Positions 9,228-17,995 of a stretch of 64,000 nucleotides of DNA are shown here, piece by piece. The notes beneath the pieces were generated by a model. It saw nothing but the letters and a program-made list of their open reading frames with translations, had not been told where the DNA came from and searched no databases. This DNA comes from Thermotogaceae bacterium (GTDB lineage: Bacteria > Thermotogota > Thermotogae > Thermotogales > Thermotogaceae), in NCBI GenBank assembly GCA_027077795.1, contig JALWTT010000006.1:186001-250000 (forward strand), written 5' to 3'. The position numbers and the translations under genes were made by a program. Positions within the stretch are counted from its first letter, which is position 1; every line of letters begins with the position of its first letter.

Positions 9228-9497
9228 ATGAGCAACGGAAGAGGTTATGGAAGAGGTTATGGATGGGGTGGTGGATGGTACGGAAGAGGCTATGGCTACG
9301 GATGGGGCGGAGGTCCATGGTGGGCGAATCCAGCTTGGGGATATCCGCCACAACCACCGGCTTACGGGCCATATCCATACGAAATGCCGCTTGAAGATGA
9401 GAAGCAGATGCTCCTTGATTACAAGGCGTATCTTGAGGATGAACTTAGATATGTCGAACAGAGATTGAAGGAAATAGAAGAACAATTAGGGAGGTGA
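9228..9497 (+). CDS. Gly/Tyr/Trp-rich small protein with C-terminal coiled coil (DUF5320-like tail)
   Basis: 89 residues of unknown function. Residues 1-45 are low complexity, built from RGYGRGYGWGGG-type repeats and then proline-rich. The last 35 or so (PLEDEKQMLLDYKAYLEDEL onward) form a charged helix with heptads, like the C-terminal helix of DUF5320 proteins. No signal peptide or membrane segment. ATG 9228 follows AGGAGGTG. Its stop is six bases before the next gene, which encodes the N-terminal DUF5320 signature, so the two are surely co-expressed. DUF assignment is by pattern, not by search. Confidence 0.75.
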   Translation: MSNGRGYGRGYGWGGGWYGRGYGYGWGGGPWWANPAWGYPPQPPAYGPYPYEMPLEDEKQMLLDYKAYLEDELRYVEQRLKEIEEQLGR

Positions 9498-9502
9498 GAA
9501 TT

Positions 9503-9742
9503 ATGCCACTCGGTGATGGAACCGGACCGCTCGGACTTGGACCTGGAGTTGGTGGAAGAGGTCTGGGGCCATGCAGGTACTTCGGGTACTATGGCTATGG
9601 GTACACCCCCTGGACTTACAGAGCATTCACTTGGACGAGACCGTTTTTCAGTGTGTTCAACCCTTGGACTAGAGGTTATGGCTATGGATGGGGAGCTGGT
9701 TGGAGAAGAGGATGGGGCTGGAGAGGCGGTTGGTGGTGGTAA
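9503..9742 (+). CDS. DUF5320-like small glycine-rich protein
   Basis: 79 residues. Begins MPLGDGTGPLGLGPGVGGRG, which resembles the N-terminal signature of DUF5320 proteins (GDGTGP.G.GP.TGRG), then becomes rich in Gly, Tyr, Trp and Arg to the end. It lacks the usual C-terminal coiled coil, which is instead present in the gene just upstream. One cysteine (GPCRYFGYYG) sits where the family often has one. ATG 9503 is chosen from GGGAGGTG six bases upstream. Function unknown; followed by a shared terminator. Confidence 0.75.
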   Translation: MPLGDGTGPLGLGPGVGGRGLGPCRYFGYYGYGYTPWTYRAFTWTRPFFSVFNPWTRGYGYGWGAGWRRGWGWRGGWWW

Positions 9743-9746
9743 AAAG

Positions 9747-9774
9747 AAACCCCGCCCAAAACGGGCGGGGTTTT
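9747..9774. terminator. Bidirectional terminator between the DUF5320-like pair and clpP
   Basis: AAACCCCGCCC / GGGCGGGGTTT, an 11-bp stem with a five-base loop and T-run on the plus strand and an A-run giving Us on the other. It ends both the small-gene pair and the long minus-strand operon. Confidence 0.92.
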
Positions 9775-10388
9775 CATTTCTTCTCTCTTCTCTCTATGAC
9801 CTTATCCACAATTCCATACTCCAGCGCTTCATAAGCTGTCATGAAGAAGTCTCTATCCGTGTCTTTCTCAATCCTCTCAAGAGGTTGCCCGGTGTGCTTT
9901 GAGAGTATCTTGTTTATTGTGTCTTTCACTCTGAGCAATTCCTTGGTGATTATCTCGACATCTTTAACTGGTCCTTGAGCTCCGCCCAGTGGCTGGTGGA
10001 TCATTATCCTTGAGTTTGGAAGAGCGTACCTCTTTCCATCTGCTCCTGCCGCTAGAAGAACTGCTCCCATAGACGCGGCTTGTCCCACAACTATTGTGAC
10101 CACATCAGGTTTGACGTATTGCATCGTGTCGTATATTGCAAGACCAGCTGTGACAGATCCACCGGGAGAATTTATATATAGGTATATATCCTTTTCTGGA
10201 TCTTGGGCTTCTAGAAAGAGGAGCTGGGCTATAACCAAGTTCGCCACGTAATCGTCTACTGGATATCCCAGAAATACTATTCTATCCTTCAAAAGCCTCG
10301 AATATATGTCATAGGCTCTTTCAAAGCGTCCAGTTGTTTCTATAACAACTGGTACATATTGATTCTTCTCATTCTTTATTTCCTTCAT
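9774..10388 (-). CDS. clpP: ATP-dependent Clp protease proteolytic subunit
   Basis: Barrel-forming serine protease that degrades proteins fed by ClpX/ClpA-type unfoldases. About 204 residues, normal length. Catalytic Ser in GQAASMGA, His in MIHQPLGG and the Asp in KDTDRDFFM are all present. ATG 10388 is favoured (AAGGAG six bases upstream) over GTG 10403. It overlaps the end of tig by about 20 bases, the classic tig-clpP pairing, and is the last gene of the operon. No clpX follows. Confidence 0.97.
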   Translation of the reverse strand: MKEIKNEKNQYVPVVIETTGRFERAYDIYSRLLKDRIVFLGYPVDDYVANLVIAQLLFLEAQDPEKDIYLYINSPGGSVTAGLAIYDTMQYVKPDVVTIVVGQAASMGAVLLAAGADGKRYALPNSRIMIHQPLGGAQGPVKDVEIITKELLRVKDTINKILSKHTGQPLERIEKDTDRDFFMTAYEALEYGIVDKVIERREKK

Positions 10389-11664
10389 CACTATCTCCTT
10401 CACCTCCGAGGCTCTTTTTAAACTCCTCTTCCGTCACTTCTACTACTTTCGCTTTCTCTACTATTTTGTCCAACACCTTGTTTTTCAAGAGAGCCCATTC
10501 CAGATCCTCCCGTATTCTCGAATCGTTTTTCACGAGAGCCCTTGCCTTCCTCGGGGATATCCCCCAGAGAGAAGCCAGGTCTTCCGCCTCCTTTTCAAGT
10601 TCCTCCTCTGTGACCTTCACCCCTTCAAGCTCCGCCACTTTCCTTATTCCATAGTTCTCTCTAAGGTTGCTCAGGAACCTCTCCTTTGTTGCTTCTTTCA
10701 GTTTCTCCTCATCACCAAAATCTTCAACGAGTTTCTCATATTTCCCCTCTTCCTTCAGCCTTTTCATCATATCTTTTTCCATTCTAGAGAGGGTTTTCTC
10801 AGAAAGTTCAACCTGTGTGTGACCGACTAGCCAATCGAGCGCTTGATCTCTGAGTACTTGCTTCATCGTGGAATCATAAGAGTCTTCTCCTTCTTCCTTC
10901 AGCTTCTCCTTCAGCTGCTCTAGGGTTTCGAATTCGTTGTTCACAACTTTTGCGAATTCATCATCGAGTTCCCGCAAGATTCTCTTGTAAACTCCTAAAA
11001 GCTCCAACCTGTAGTGAAATTGATGATCTTTGTATTCTCTGTCAAACTCGACTACTTCTCCCTTCTTTTTACCAATCAGGTCTTTCACAAAGGGCCTGTC
11101 GTCTTCTTCAACGAGTATGTACTCGTACTCCTCATCTCTTATCACTTTACCTTCCTCTGTTGAAACGGTCATTTTTACCTTCACCAGGTCCCCATATTCT
11201 GCTTCTCCTTCTTTCTCCTCGCGAAGTGCGTGCTCTTCCCTCAAGTCCTGTAATCTCTGATCTATGTACTTCTCTATAAGTCCTTCTTTTTCCACCTTCT
11301 TCAACTCCACCTGAGAGTAATCATCGATCCTCACCTCTGGCTCAAGGTGGTACTCCACTCTTACAGTCGCTTTGCCATCCTCTACGCTGCTTTTCACCAC
11401 TACGGGGGCTAATAAAGACCTTTCAATCAGCTTTTCCTCAACTGCTTTCTTCTCTAGATTTTCCATCAAGTAATCTTTGAACGCTTCGCCAAGCCTGATC
11501 TTTAGAACATCCTTCGGGACTCTCCCTTTTCGAAATCCTGGTACTTCGACGATTTTGTTCAGCCTAACCGCTGCGGCGTTCTCAGCCTCTCTGATATCGT
11601 CTTTCCCGAACTCATATTCTACTAGTATGTAGTTTTTGTCCTGCTCTAGAACCTTTTTTTCCAC
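10369..11664 (-). CDS. tig: Trigger factor chaperone
   Basis: Ribosome-bound folding chaperone with peptidyl-prolyl isomerase domain. 431 residues, normal. The ribosome-binding signature [11 protein letters not shown] is near residues 43-53; an FKBP-like domain follows in the middle ([12 protein letters not shown] to LLGVYKR), then the helical arm domain (DDEFAKVV and beyond). GTG start with GAGGTG seven bases upstream. Lies between the M42 peptidase gene and clpP on the same strand. Confidence 0.96.
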   Translation of the reverse strand: MEKKVLEQDKNYILVEYEFGKDDIREAENAAAVRLNKIVEVPGFRKGRVPKDVLKIRLGEAFKDYLMENLEKKAVEEKLIERSLLAPVVVKSSVEDGKATVRVEYHLEPEVRIDDYSQVELKKVEKEGLIEKYIDQRLQDLREEHALREEKEGEAEYGDLVKVKMTVSTEEGKVIRDEEYEYILVEEDDRPFVKDLIGKKKGEVVEFDREYKDHQFHYRLELLGVYKRILRELDDEFAKVVNNEFETLEQLKEKLKEEGEDSYDSTMKQVLRDQALDWLVGHTQVELSEKTLSRMEKDMMKRLKEEGKYEKLVEDFGDEEKLKEATKERFLSNLRENYGIRKVAELEGVKVTEEELEKEAEDLASLWGISPRKARALVKNDSRIREDLEWALLKNKVLDKIVEKAKVVEVTEEEFKKSLGGEGDSDEGNKE

Positions 11665-11707
11665 TTCGTTTCACCTCTCTTTTTAATTTCGGCAGTATAG
11701 TAACACA

Positions 11708-12718
11708 TCATTTCAACTTCGCATATAGCGTATTGGATTCGATCAGCTTTTTCACCAACTTGAACACATTCTCATAATCCTCTAGATTTATCACAGAAAG
11801 TGGTGAGTGTATGTACCTGCTCGGAACGGATACGACAGCAGCAGGTGCTCCTTTACCTCCTCTAGCGATCGATATGGCGTCTGTTCCACCTGAGGTTCTT
11901 CGCTTCATCTGATAGGGTATTCCACTGTTTTCAGCGATTTCAATCAGCACCCCTAGTATTCTCCTGTCTATCACATAGCCTCTATGAAAGAATGTCAAAA
12001 CAGGTCCGTCACCGAGGTGAGTTGCCCATCTATCCTTATCAACGCTTGGAAGATCCCCAGCTGTTGTTCCCTCCAGTATGATAGCGGCTTCGAGATCCAG
12101 CTCCTCCATGACCACAGAGCTACCCAGGAGACCTATTTCTTCTCCCACCGTGAATATGAAATACGTATCGCAAAGTGGGGTCGATTCGTGGATCAGCTTC
12201 AAGAGCACCGAACATCCAACCCTGTCATCGAAAGCCTTTCCCGTAGCGAACTTCCCACTTTTCTCGTATTTTGTCGTGAAGTAGGCGTAATCTCCTACTT
12301 TTATATCTCTCACCTCATCTTTTTTGGAAGCCCCGATGTATATCTTTAGCTCGTCGAAACTCAATTTTTCCTTTTTCTCCTTCTGAAGATGTATGGGCTG
12401 GTATCCCACAACTCCCATTCTTCCATTCACAACTAACTCCTTCCCAACAACTACTCTGGGATCAATGCCGCCAACCGGTTTGAACGAAAGCGTACCATCC
12501 TCGTTGATCGCGGTTATCATGAGAGAAACCTCATCCATATGGGCCAGGAGCCCTATCTTCATCGGGCACTTCTTTCCCCTTTTGAGCGCTATCAAGTTTC
12601 CCACGTTATCTACTTTCACGTCGTCTACCTTTCCCTCTATTTTTTCCTTTATGAAATTTCTAACCCTTTCTTCATCCCCAGAACCACCGTTTAAGTTTGT
12701 GAGTTCTCTTAAAAACAA
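11708..12718 (-). CDS. M42-family metallopeptidase (first copy)
   Basis: Cytoplasmic di-metal aminopeptidase-like enzyme, family M42 (older annotations call members endoglucanase or FrvX). Metal and catalytic residues are visible: LLAHMDE, GKAFDDRVGC, FTVGEEIG and the final RYIHSP. The usual VDVT-type ligand region reads LEGTTAGD here. TTG 12718 is preferred because GGGGGTG lies six bases upstream; GTG 12727 overlaps that site. About 336 residues. Placed 14 bases after a second M42 gene, so the two may form mixed complexes; substrate unknown. Confidence 0.85.
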   Translation of the reverse strand: MFLRELTNLNGGSGDEERVRNFIKEKIEGKVDDVKVDNVGNLIALKRGKKCPMKIGLLAHMDEVSLMITAINEDGTLSFKPVGGIDPRVVVGKELVVNGRMGVVGYQPIHLQKEKKEKLSFDELKIYIGASKKDEVRDIKVGDYAYFTTKYEKSGKFATGKAFDDRVGCSVLLKLIHESTPLCDTYFIFTVGEEIGLLGSSVVMEELDLEAAIILEGTTAGDLPSVDKDRWATHLGDGPVLTFFHRGYVIDRRILGVLIEIAENSGIPYQMKRRTSGGTDAISIARGGKGAPAAVVSVPSRYIHSPLSVINLEDYENVFKLVKKLIESNTLYAKLK

Positions 12719-12731
12719 CTTCTGCACCCCC

Positions 12732-13724
12732 TCAAATACCCGCGGCTATGTGGGCTATAAGCCTAGCGGTCTCCTGAATGTCCTTTGGATCCACAACTTC
12801 AACCGGCGTGTGCATGTGAAGGATTGGAATCGATAGAAGGAGCGTTTTTATTCCAAGCCAGGCAATTCTTATTGAATCCGTGTCCGTGCCCGTTCTCATG
12901 GGCAGTGGCTCTATCTGGTACTTTATTCCGTTTTCCTCAGCTATTTCTGTGGCTTTCTCAACGAAATCTCTGTCTATGAAAGGCCCGATACCTATTGCAG
13001 GTCCTTTTCCCATGTCTATTTTCTGTGTTCCGTTGATGTTCTCTGCGAACGTCACATCGACCACTATTGCATAATCAAGCTGGAGTTGATACGCCACGGA
13101 TCTCGCCCCAGGTCCACCGACTTCTTCCATACTGGAGAATACGAAATACGCATCATTTTTAAGAAAGAGCTTCCCAATATTCTCCGTGGCGAGAATCAGC
13201 GAGGTGCACCCAGCTCTGTTATCGATCGCTTTTCCACATACTTTCCCATCGAGCTCACAAGGACTTACGTCGATAACCACTCTATCACCGACACCTATTT
13301 TCTTCCAGTCTGACATAGATGCGTCTAGGAGGATTTCATCGTACCCTTGCACTTTCCCCTTTTTCTCAGGTGGAGTTATATGCGGAGCCATTACTCCTAT
13401 AGCACCTTTTATAACTCCACTCCTCGTGTAAACCTTCACCCTGCTCGCTGGAAGAATCTTTGGATCCACTCCACCAACTGTCTCAAGATAAAAGAACCCA
13501 TCTCCGGCTTCTTTTGAAACCACCAATGATATCTCATCCGCATGGGCGAAGATACCTATCCTTTTTTTCCCTTTCCCATGGCCTTTGACTTCATGAACAA
13601 GCCCCCCTAGGTTCGTTCTGAAGCCTTTTCCGAGTATAGATTCTATTTCCTCTATCACTGACCTCTCCATCCCAGAAGGACCATCAATCGAAGATAATTT
13701 CATGAGGATCTCCGATGCATTCAC
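12732..13724 (-). CDS. M42-family metallopeptidase (second copy)
   Basis: 330-residue paralogue of the neighbouring M42 enzyme. Seen: IFAHADEISLVV, GKAIDNRAGC, SSMEEVGGPGA, the VDVTFAE metal-ligand region and the final ILHMHTPVEVV, together with RTGTDTDSI. All expected metal ligands are present. GTG start, overlapping the minC stop by four bases. Probably cleaves small peptides after proteasome-like or Clp degradation, which would fit its place in a tig-clpP operon; that link is inference. Confidence 0.87.
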   Translation of the reverse strand: MNASEILMKLSSIDGPSGMERSVIEEIESILGKGFRTNLGGLVHEVKGHGKGKKRIGIFAHADEISLVVSKEAGDGFFYLETVGGVDPKILPASRVKVYTRSGVIKGAIGVMAPHITPPEKKGKVQGYDEILLDASMSDWKKIGVGDRVVIDVSPCELDGKVCGKAIDNRAGCTSLILATENIGKLFLKNDAYFVFSSMEEVGGPGARSVAYQLQLDYAIVVDVTFAENINGTQKIDMGKGPAIGIGPFIDRDFVEKATEIAEENGIKYQIEPLPMRTGTDTDSIRIAWLGIKTLLLSIPILHMHTPVEVVDPKDIQETARLIAHIAAGI

Positions 13725-14362
13725 GCTTTCACCACCTCTTCAAAATCCACTTCATCCCATTTGTCTATCACAACCCTACCAGCCCGGACATGGGCTATAG
13801 ATGGCACTTTTTCCACACCTTTATCATGCGTCATCCTATCAGATATCTGTATGAGTGTTGGCTGGAGATCAACCGCCATAATCACAGCTTTGTATCCTTC
13901 GTTCAGTCCAGCTCTTATAACACCTTCAGCTCTTCCGAATATCACGACGGATCCTCCGGCCATGATCTCAGCTCCTTTGTGCAAGTCTCCAACGACTATT
14001 ACATCCCCAGAGTGAACTATCACTTGGCCAGATCTTATGTTCCTTTTGATGACTCTCGTTCCGGATTTCGTTTCTCCCTTTTGAACAACTTTCATCCCGG
14101 ATGACGAGCCACTTTCCTCTGGCTTCCCAACCAGAATTCTACTAACGCTTAAACCAAAATCCTTTATCCTGGAGATCATCTTTGGAATATCCTGAACATG
14201 CTTTGAATGATTCTCGATGAACAAAGCAACCTCATCGCCCTTTGTGAAGAAACTCCCCATCTGAGTGAGCTTGTCCGTTATCTCAGTGAGGATTTCCTCT
14301 ATTGATACGTAATCTTCTACCATAAGAATCAAGCCGTCTTTGGTCATCTTGAAATCGACCAC
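13721..14362 (-). CDS. minC: Septum site-determining protein MinC
   Basis: Inhibitor of FtsZ ring assembly that works with MinD. About 213 residues. The N-terminal FtsZ-interaction domain (residues 1-95) is followed by a linker and the diagnostic C-terminal beta-helix (RSGQVIVHSGDVIVVGDLHK, GAEIMAGGSVVIFGRAEGV, AGLN). GTG 14362 is preferred (GGAGTG six bases upstream); GTG 14371 is the longer alternative. minD and minE are not in the window. Confidence 0.92.
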   Translation of the reverse strand: MVDFKMTKDGLILMVEDYVSIEEILTEITDKLTQMGSFFTKGDEVALFIENHSKHVQDIPKMISRIKDFGLSVSRILVGKPEESGSSSGMKVVQKGETKSGTRVIKRNIRSGQVIVHSGDVIVVGDLHKGAEIMAGGSVVIFGRAEGVIRAGLNEGYKAVIMAVDLQPTLIQISDRMTHDKGVEKVPSIAHVRAGRVVIDKWDEVDFEEVVKA

Positions 14363-14367
14363 CTGTA

Positions 14368-15228
14368 TCACTCCCCAACTATCTCAAGGACTCTCCTTAT
14401 ATCCTCGGCGTGCTCTTCGTTACCACCCGGTGTTTCCAATATCCATGGCACTTTTCTAACTTCATCAAACGACAGGAATATTTTGAAACCATCTCTGCCT
14501 ATATGGCCAAATCCAATGCTCTCATGTCTGTCCTTAGCTGCTCCCAAAGGATATTTTGAGTCATTCAGATGAATCATTTTCAACCGTTCCAATCCCACCT
14601 TCTCGTCTATCTCATCTAGGAGTTTTCTCACACCACTTGGTGTTCTTATATCATATCCGGCATCAAATCCGTGGCAAGTATCATATGTCACCCCAAGTCT
14701 TTTTGGAAAAGCACTCATTTCTATCATTCTTTTCATCTGATCGAAATTGTAACCGATTGCACTGCCTTTCGGTGCGACGTTTTCAAGGAGAATCACGACT
14801 TCTACGTTTTCAGTTCTTTTGAGAACCTCGTCGAGCCCCTTAACTATCAGATCTATTCCCACATCTTCACCACTACCCAGATGACTTCCAGGGTGAATAT
14901 TGAGATACTTTATCCCCAAAGCTTCGCAAATTCTCATCTCTTTTTCCAAGAGATCTATCGACTTTCTTCTCACATCATCTTTTGGAGAAGCTAAATTTAT
15001 CAAGTAACCACTATGACAAAACGCGGCTTTGTGTTCTATCCTGTACTTTTTCATGTTTCTTTTGAACTGGTTTAAAACATTTCTATCCGGGATCCGAGCT
15101 TTCCATTGCCTGGCGTTGTGGGGAAATATCTGAAATGCGTTTCCTCCAATTTTCGCCACTTCCTCTGGAACTTTTTGAAAGCCCCTGGATATAGGCATAT
15201 GAGCACCAAGATGTATTTCAGAGTTCAA
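14368..15228 (-). CDS. nfo: Endonuclease IV (AP endonuclease)
   Basis: Zinc-dependent TIM-barrel enzyme that nicks DNA 5' to abasic sites in base-excision repair. Family signatures: GAHMPISRGF, FQIFPHNARQWK, NIHPGSHLGSGE, TYDTCHGFDAGYD, IHLNDSKYPLGAAKDRHE and ETPGGNEEHAEDI. About 286 residues, normal. TTG 15228 has CGGTG six bases upstream; GTG 15237 is the alternative. It overlaps the end of the preceding UPF0173 gene by about ten bases. Confidence 0.96.
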   Translation of the reverse strand: MNSEIHLGAHMPISRGFQKVPEEVAKIGGNAFQIFPHNARQWKARIPDRNVLNQFKRNMKKYRIEHKAAFCHSGYLINLASPKDDVRRKSIDLLEKEMRICEALGIKYLNIHPGSHLGSGEDVGIDLIVKGLDEVLKRTENVEVVILLENVAPKGSAIGYNFDQMKRMIEMSAFPKRLGVTYDTCHGFDAGYDIRTPSGVRKLLDEIDEKVGLERLKMIHLNDSKYPLGAAKDRHESIGFGHIGRDGFKIFLSFDEVRKVPWILETPGGNEEHAEDIRRVLEIVGE

Positions 15229-15901
15229 TACTCTCACCGGGTTTCAGAACCCTACACTTTATATCTATCTCGCTGACCTTTTTGCAGAATTCCTCCGGAT
15301 CAGCCTCTATCAGAGGCCATGTGTTGTAATGTATGGGAACCACAACCTTGGGCTGTATCATCTTCGTAGCCATGAAGGCATCTTCGGCATCCATGGTGTA
15401 ATTTCCACCGATTGGAACAAAAGCTAAGTCTATGTAGTCGTTTGCCAGGAGCTCCATATCCTTTGAAAGCCCCGTATCTCCAGCATGATAGACTTTCCTG
15501 TGATCCATTTCTACTATTGCACCGGCGGGATTTCCCGCGTAGATTATCTGCCCATCTTCCAATATTGAGCTTCCATGGTGCGCTGGGGTGAGCTTCACTT
15601 TCATATCCCCAAAGTCGTGCTTTCCTCCTATGTGCATTGTGTGAATTCTGTCAATGCCTTTTCTCTGGAGGTACACACCTATTTCGAAGTTCGCTATAAC
15701 AATTGATCCATGCTTTTTTGCTATTTCTACGGTATCCCCTAGGTGATCTGCATGCCCATGTGTGACTATTATATAGTCTATCTTTGGAAGATCTTCTATT
15801 TTCAAGGTTGCCGCTGGGTTACCGTTGAAGAACGGATCGATGAGGATGTTCCTACTACCTTCTATCATGACAGTTGCATGACCAACGTATGTCACCTTCA
15901 T
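15218..15901 (-). CDS. Metal-dependent hydrolase, UPF0173 / beta-lactamase fold
   Basis: About 227 residues of the metallo-beta-lactamase superfamily. The metal motif THGHADHLGD, the TPAHHGSS segment, YHAGDTGLSKD and VPIHYNTWPL match UPF0173 proteins. Cytoplasmic, no signal peptide; substrate not known. ATG 15901 follows GGGAGG with seven bases. First gene of the minus-strand operon running through nfo, minC, two M42 genes, tig and clpP. Confidence 0.88.
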   Translation of the reverse strand: MKVTYVGHATVMIEGSRNILIDPFFNGNPAATLKIEDLPKIDYIIVTHGHADHLGDTVEIAKKHGSIVIANFEIGVYLQRKGIDRIHTMHIGGKHDFGDMKVKLTPAHHGSSILEDGQIIYAGNPAGAIVEMDHRKVYHAGDTGLSKDMELLANDYIDLAFVPIGGNYTMDAEDAFMATKMIQPKVVVPIHYNTWPLIEADPEEFCKKVSEIDIKCRVLKPGESIEL

Positions 15902-15942
15902 CACGATCCCTCCCCTTTTTTCTTGGAATGCTTCTACTCTGC

Positions 15943-15971
15943 ATTATATTACGGAATGGGAGATATTAATA
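15943..15971 (-). promoter_or_regulatory. Possible promoter of the UPF0173-nfo-minC-tig-clpP operon
   Basis: A consensus TATAAT -10 (minus strand) 42 bases upstream of the UPF0173 start, with only a poor -35 (TATTAA at a 17-base spacing). No terminator separates it from the epimerase gene upstream, so read-through is possible. Confidence 0.3.
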
Positions 15972-16032
15972 GAATCCTATCCGCACAAGATTTCCACTGT
16001 TCTCAAGGAGGGATCGCATACGTTGCTGGACT

Positions 16033-16950
16033 TTAGACAACCTTTCTGAGAAACTTCAACCCCAAGGTGAGACCCTTTTTCGCCTTCTCTTCACTTCCCT
16101 CCCAAACGGGATCCTCATGTTCTATGCTCAAAACGTAGTCATAGCCTATCTTTCTGAGCTCGAGCACCAGCTTTCCCCAATCTATCTCTCCAAAGCCGGG
16201 AAGTCTGTATGTCCACCAGCTTTTCCCGTTTTCATTCGTTCCCCAATGTCCGTATATCCCTTGCTCGTAAAGTCTAGATTCATTCAATTCGACATCCTTT
16301 GCGTGAGCGTGGAAGATCCTGTTCCCAAACTCTTTTATGACGGATATGTAATCTATTCCCAGCCAATACAGATGAGATGGGTCTAAGTTTAGGCCGAAAG
16401 AATCTGGCGTTATCCTGAAGACTTCCCTCCAGATCTGTGGTGAGTAGAAGATGTTTCCTATCTCTCCTTTTTTTTGCCATCCAACCATAGGGCAATTTTC
16501 TATCATCAATTTCACATTCTTTCTCTCTGCATAAGCTATAAGCGGTTTGAAAACCACTTCGAATTCCTTCAAATTCTCCTCCACACTTTTTGTTATATCC
16601 CTACCAACAAACGTTCCCACCAGCTCTACACCAAGCATACTGGCTGCATCTATGGCCTTCTTCAAATGATCGTTTATCATCTTTCTTTTCTTCAGATCGG
16701 TGTCCAAATTGTTGTCATAGTACGCGAAGGCAGATATCATGAGTTCGTTTTCCTCCAGAATCCTTTTGATGTTTTCAGCGTCACCCTCCGTGAAGTTCTC
16801 AACGTCTATAGTTGTGGAGAAGTAATCCCTATCACTCGTTGGTGGCCACACTGCCACTTCAAGAGATTCAAATCCGACAGAATGCGCCCATCTGGCAATC
16901 TCATCAAATTCCAGCTCTCCAAGTGCCACAGTCAGAAAGCCTATCTTCAT
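16033..16950 (-). CDS. Sugar isomerase/epimerase, TIM barrel (AP-endonuclease-2 fold)
   Basis: Xylose-isomerase-like TIM barrel of about 305 residues. Likely metal ligands are in MIENCPM, LNLDPSHL, HAHAKDVEL and LSIEHED. Such enzymes isomerise or epimerise free or keto sugars and inositols. ATG 16950 is chosen because GGGGGTG lies six bases upstream. It is the last gene of the LacI-led operon, 62 bases after the binding-protein gene with a hairpin between them. The dehydrogenase and importer upstream point to a role in breaking down an imported sugar; the substrate cannot be read from sequence. Confidence 0.82.
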   Translation of the reverse strand: MKIGFLTVALGELEFDEIARWAHSVGFESLEVAVWPPTSDRDYFSTTIDVENFTEGDAENIKRILEENELMISAFAYYDNNLDTDLKKRKMINDHLKKAIDAASMLGVELVGTFVGRDITKSVEENLKEFEVVFKPLIAYAERKNVKLMIENCPMVGWQKKGEIGNIFYSPQIWREVFRITPDSFGLNLDPSHLYWLGIDYISVIKEFGNRIFHAHAKDVELNESRLYEQGIYGHWGTNENGKSWWTYRLPGFGEIDWGKLVLELRKIGYDYVLSIEHEDPVWEGSEEKAKKGLTLGLKFLRKVV

Positions 16951-16974
16951 CTCCTTCACCCCCGTTGAGTTAAA

Positions 16975-16998
16975 GAGGGTTGGCTTATGCCAACCCTC
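16975..16998 (-). terminator. Hairpin between the rbsB-like gene and the epimerase gene
   Basis: Perfect 10-bp stem GAGGGTTGGC / GCCAACCCTC with a four-base loop, followed on the minus strand by TTTAACTC. Inside the operon, so it more likely gives partial termination or protects the upstream binding-protein mRNA. Confidence 0.7.
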
Positions 16999-17012
16999 GT
17001 GAGAGTTTGTGT

Positions 17013-17957
17013 TCAGAAAACCGATTCCGGGAAGTAATAGTCTTTCGCGTTTTCTTGGGTGATCGTCTCCGTTGACAAGATGATCTCTCTTGGTATTCCC
17101 TTCTGATAGAACCCACTGAGCTTTTCCCCCTTCAAAGCCATAACAGCGAGATTTATCGCCGTTGCTATCATGTTTGGTGGATATGTGAAGTCCACGTGCA
17201 CCAGAGAGTTGCCATCCATGATCATCTTCACTATGTGCTTTTCACCGGCTCCTCCAACCAGAATTATGTTCTTTGTTCTTCCCGCCTGTTTGAGAGCCAG
17301 AATGACGCCAAGGAGCATGTCGTCGTCACCTGTCCAAACTGCATCTATCTTGGAGAACTTTGTCAATATGTTCTGCATGACTTCGAAAGCTTTCTCTCTG
17401 CTCCAATATCCAGGTTGCTGAGCTATTACCTTTATGCCAGGGTAGTTCTTTATGGCGTCTTTGAATGCATTGACTCTTTCCGTGTTTATGGAGCAGGGAA
17501 TACCTTCGATGATCACGACGTTCCCCTTTCCACCAAGCTTCTCAGCGATGTACTTTCCAGCCAGATATCCGTACATGTAGTTGTCTCCGGCGATGTAAGT
17601 GTTGTACTCCTTTGAGTTGATCCCCCTGTCAACGATCACGGTAAACACACCTTCTCTGAACGCCTTCACGGCGATAGGTGTGAGTGGGGCAGACTCGTAT
17701 GGATTCAGCACTAGCGCGTCAATTCCTTTTGCCAAGAGAGCTTGAACTTGTGCTATCTGTTCACTGGGTTCCCTCGCTGTGACAAGGTAGAATTCAACCG
17801 TTGGATCATTCTTGTACTGATTTATGGCGTACTTCGCCCACCACACCATTCCAGCAGTCCAACCATGATCAGCAGCTGGTATAGCGACACCTATCTTGAA
17901 TTTTGCGAAGATAAACACACTTAAAGCCACCAAGAGAATTGCTAGGAACTTTCTCAT
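17013..17957 (-). CDS. Sugar ABC importer substrate-binding protein, RbsB type
   Basis: Exported periplasmic binding protein (CUT2/ribose class), about 314 residues. A signal peptide MRKFLAILLVALSVFIFA is followed by KFKIGVAIPAADHGW, the standard first strand of the fold; later QVQALLAKGIDALVLNPYES and DAVWTGDDDMLLGVILA match the family. ATG 17957 is set by GGAGGTG six bases upstream. It follows the permease and ATPase genes of the same importer. Ligand unknown; the pentose/hexose binding type is inferred. Confidence 0.93.
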   Translation of the reverse strand: MRKFLAILLVALSVFIFAKFKIGVAIPAADHGWTAGMVWWAKYAINQYKNDPTVEFYLVTAREPSEQIAQVQALLAKGIDALVLNPYESAPLTPIAVKAFREGVFTVIVDRGINSKEYNTYIAGDNYMYGYLAGKYIAEKLGGKGNVVIIEGIPCSINTERVNAFKDAIKNYPGIKVIAQQPGYWSREKAFEVMQNILTKFSKIDAVWTGDDDMLLGVILALKQAGRTKNIILVGGAGEKHIVKMIMDGNSLVHVDFTYPPNMIATAINLAVMALKGEKLSGFYQKGIPREIILSTETITQENAKDYYFPESVF

Positions 17958-17995
17958 GAAAGACACCTCCCTTTGAGATTTGCCCCGTTCAGGGG

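Noticed and set aside
9228-9360. Repeated RGYGRGYGWGGG coding units as a possible DNA repeat array or CRISPR
   Set aside because: The repeats are short, irregular and follow codons; they reflect a low-complexity protein.
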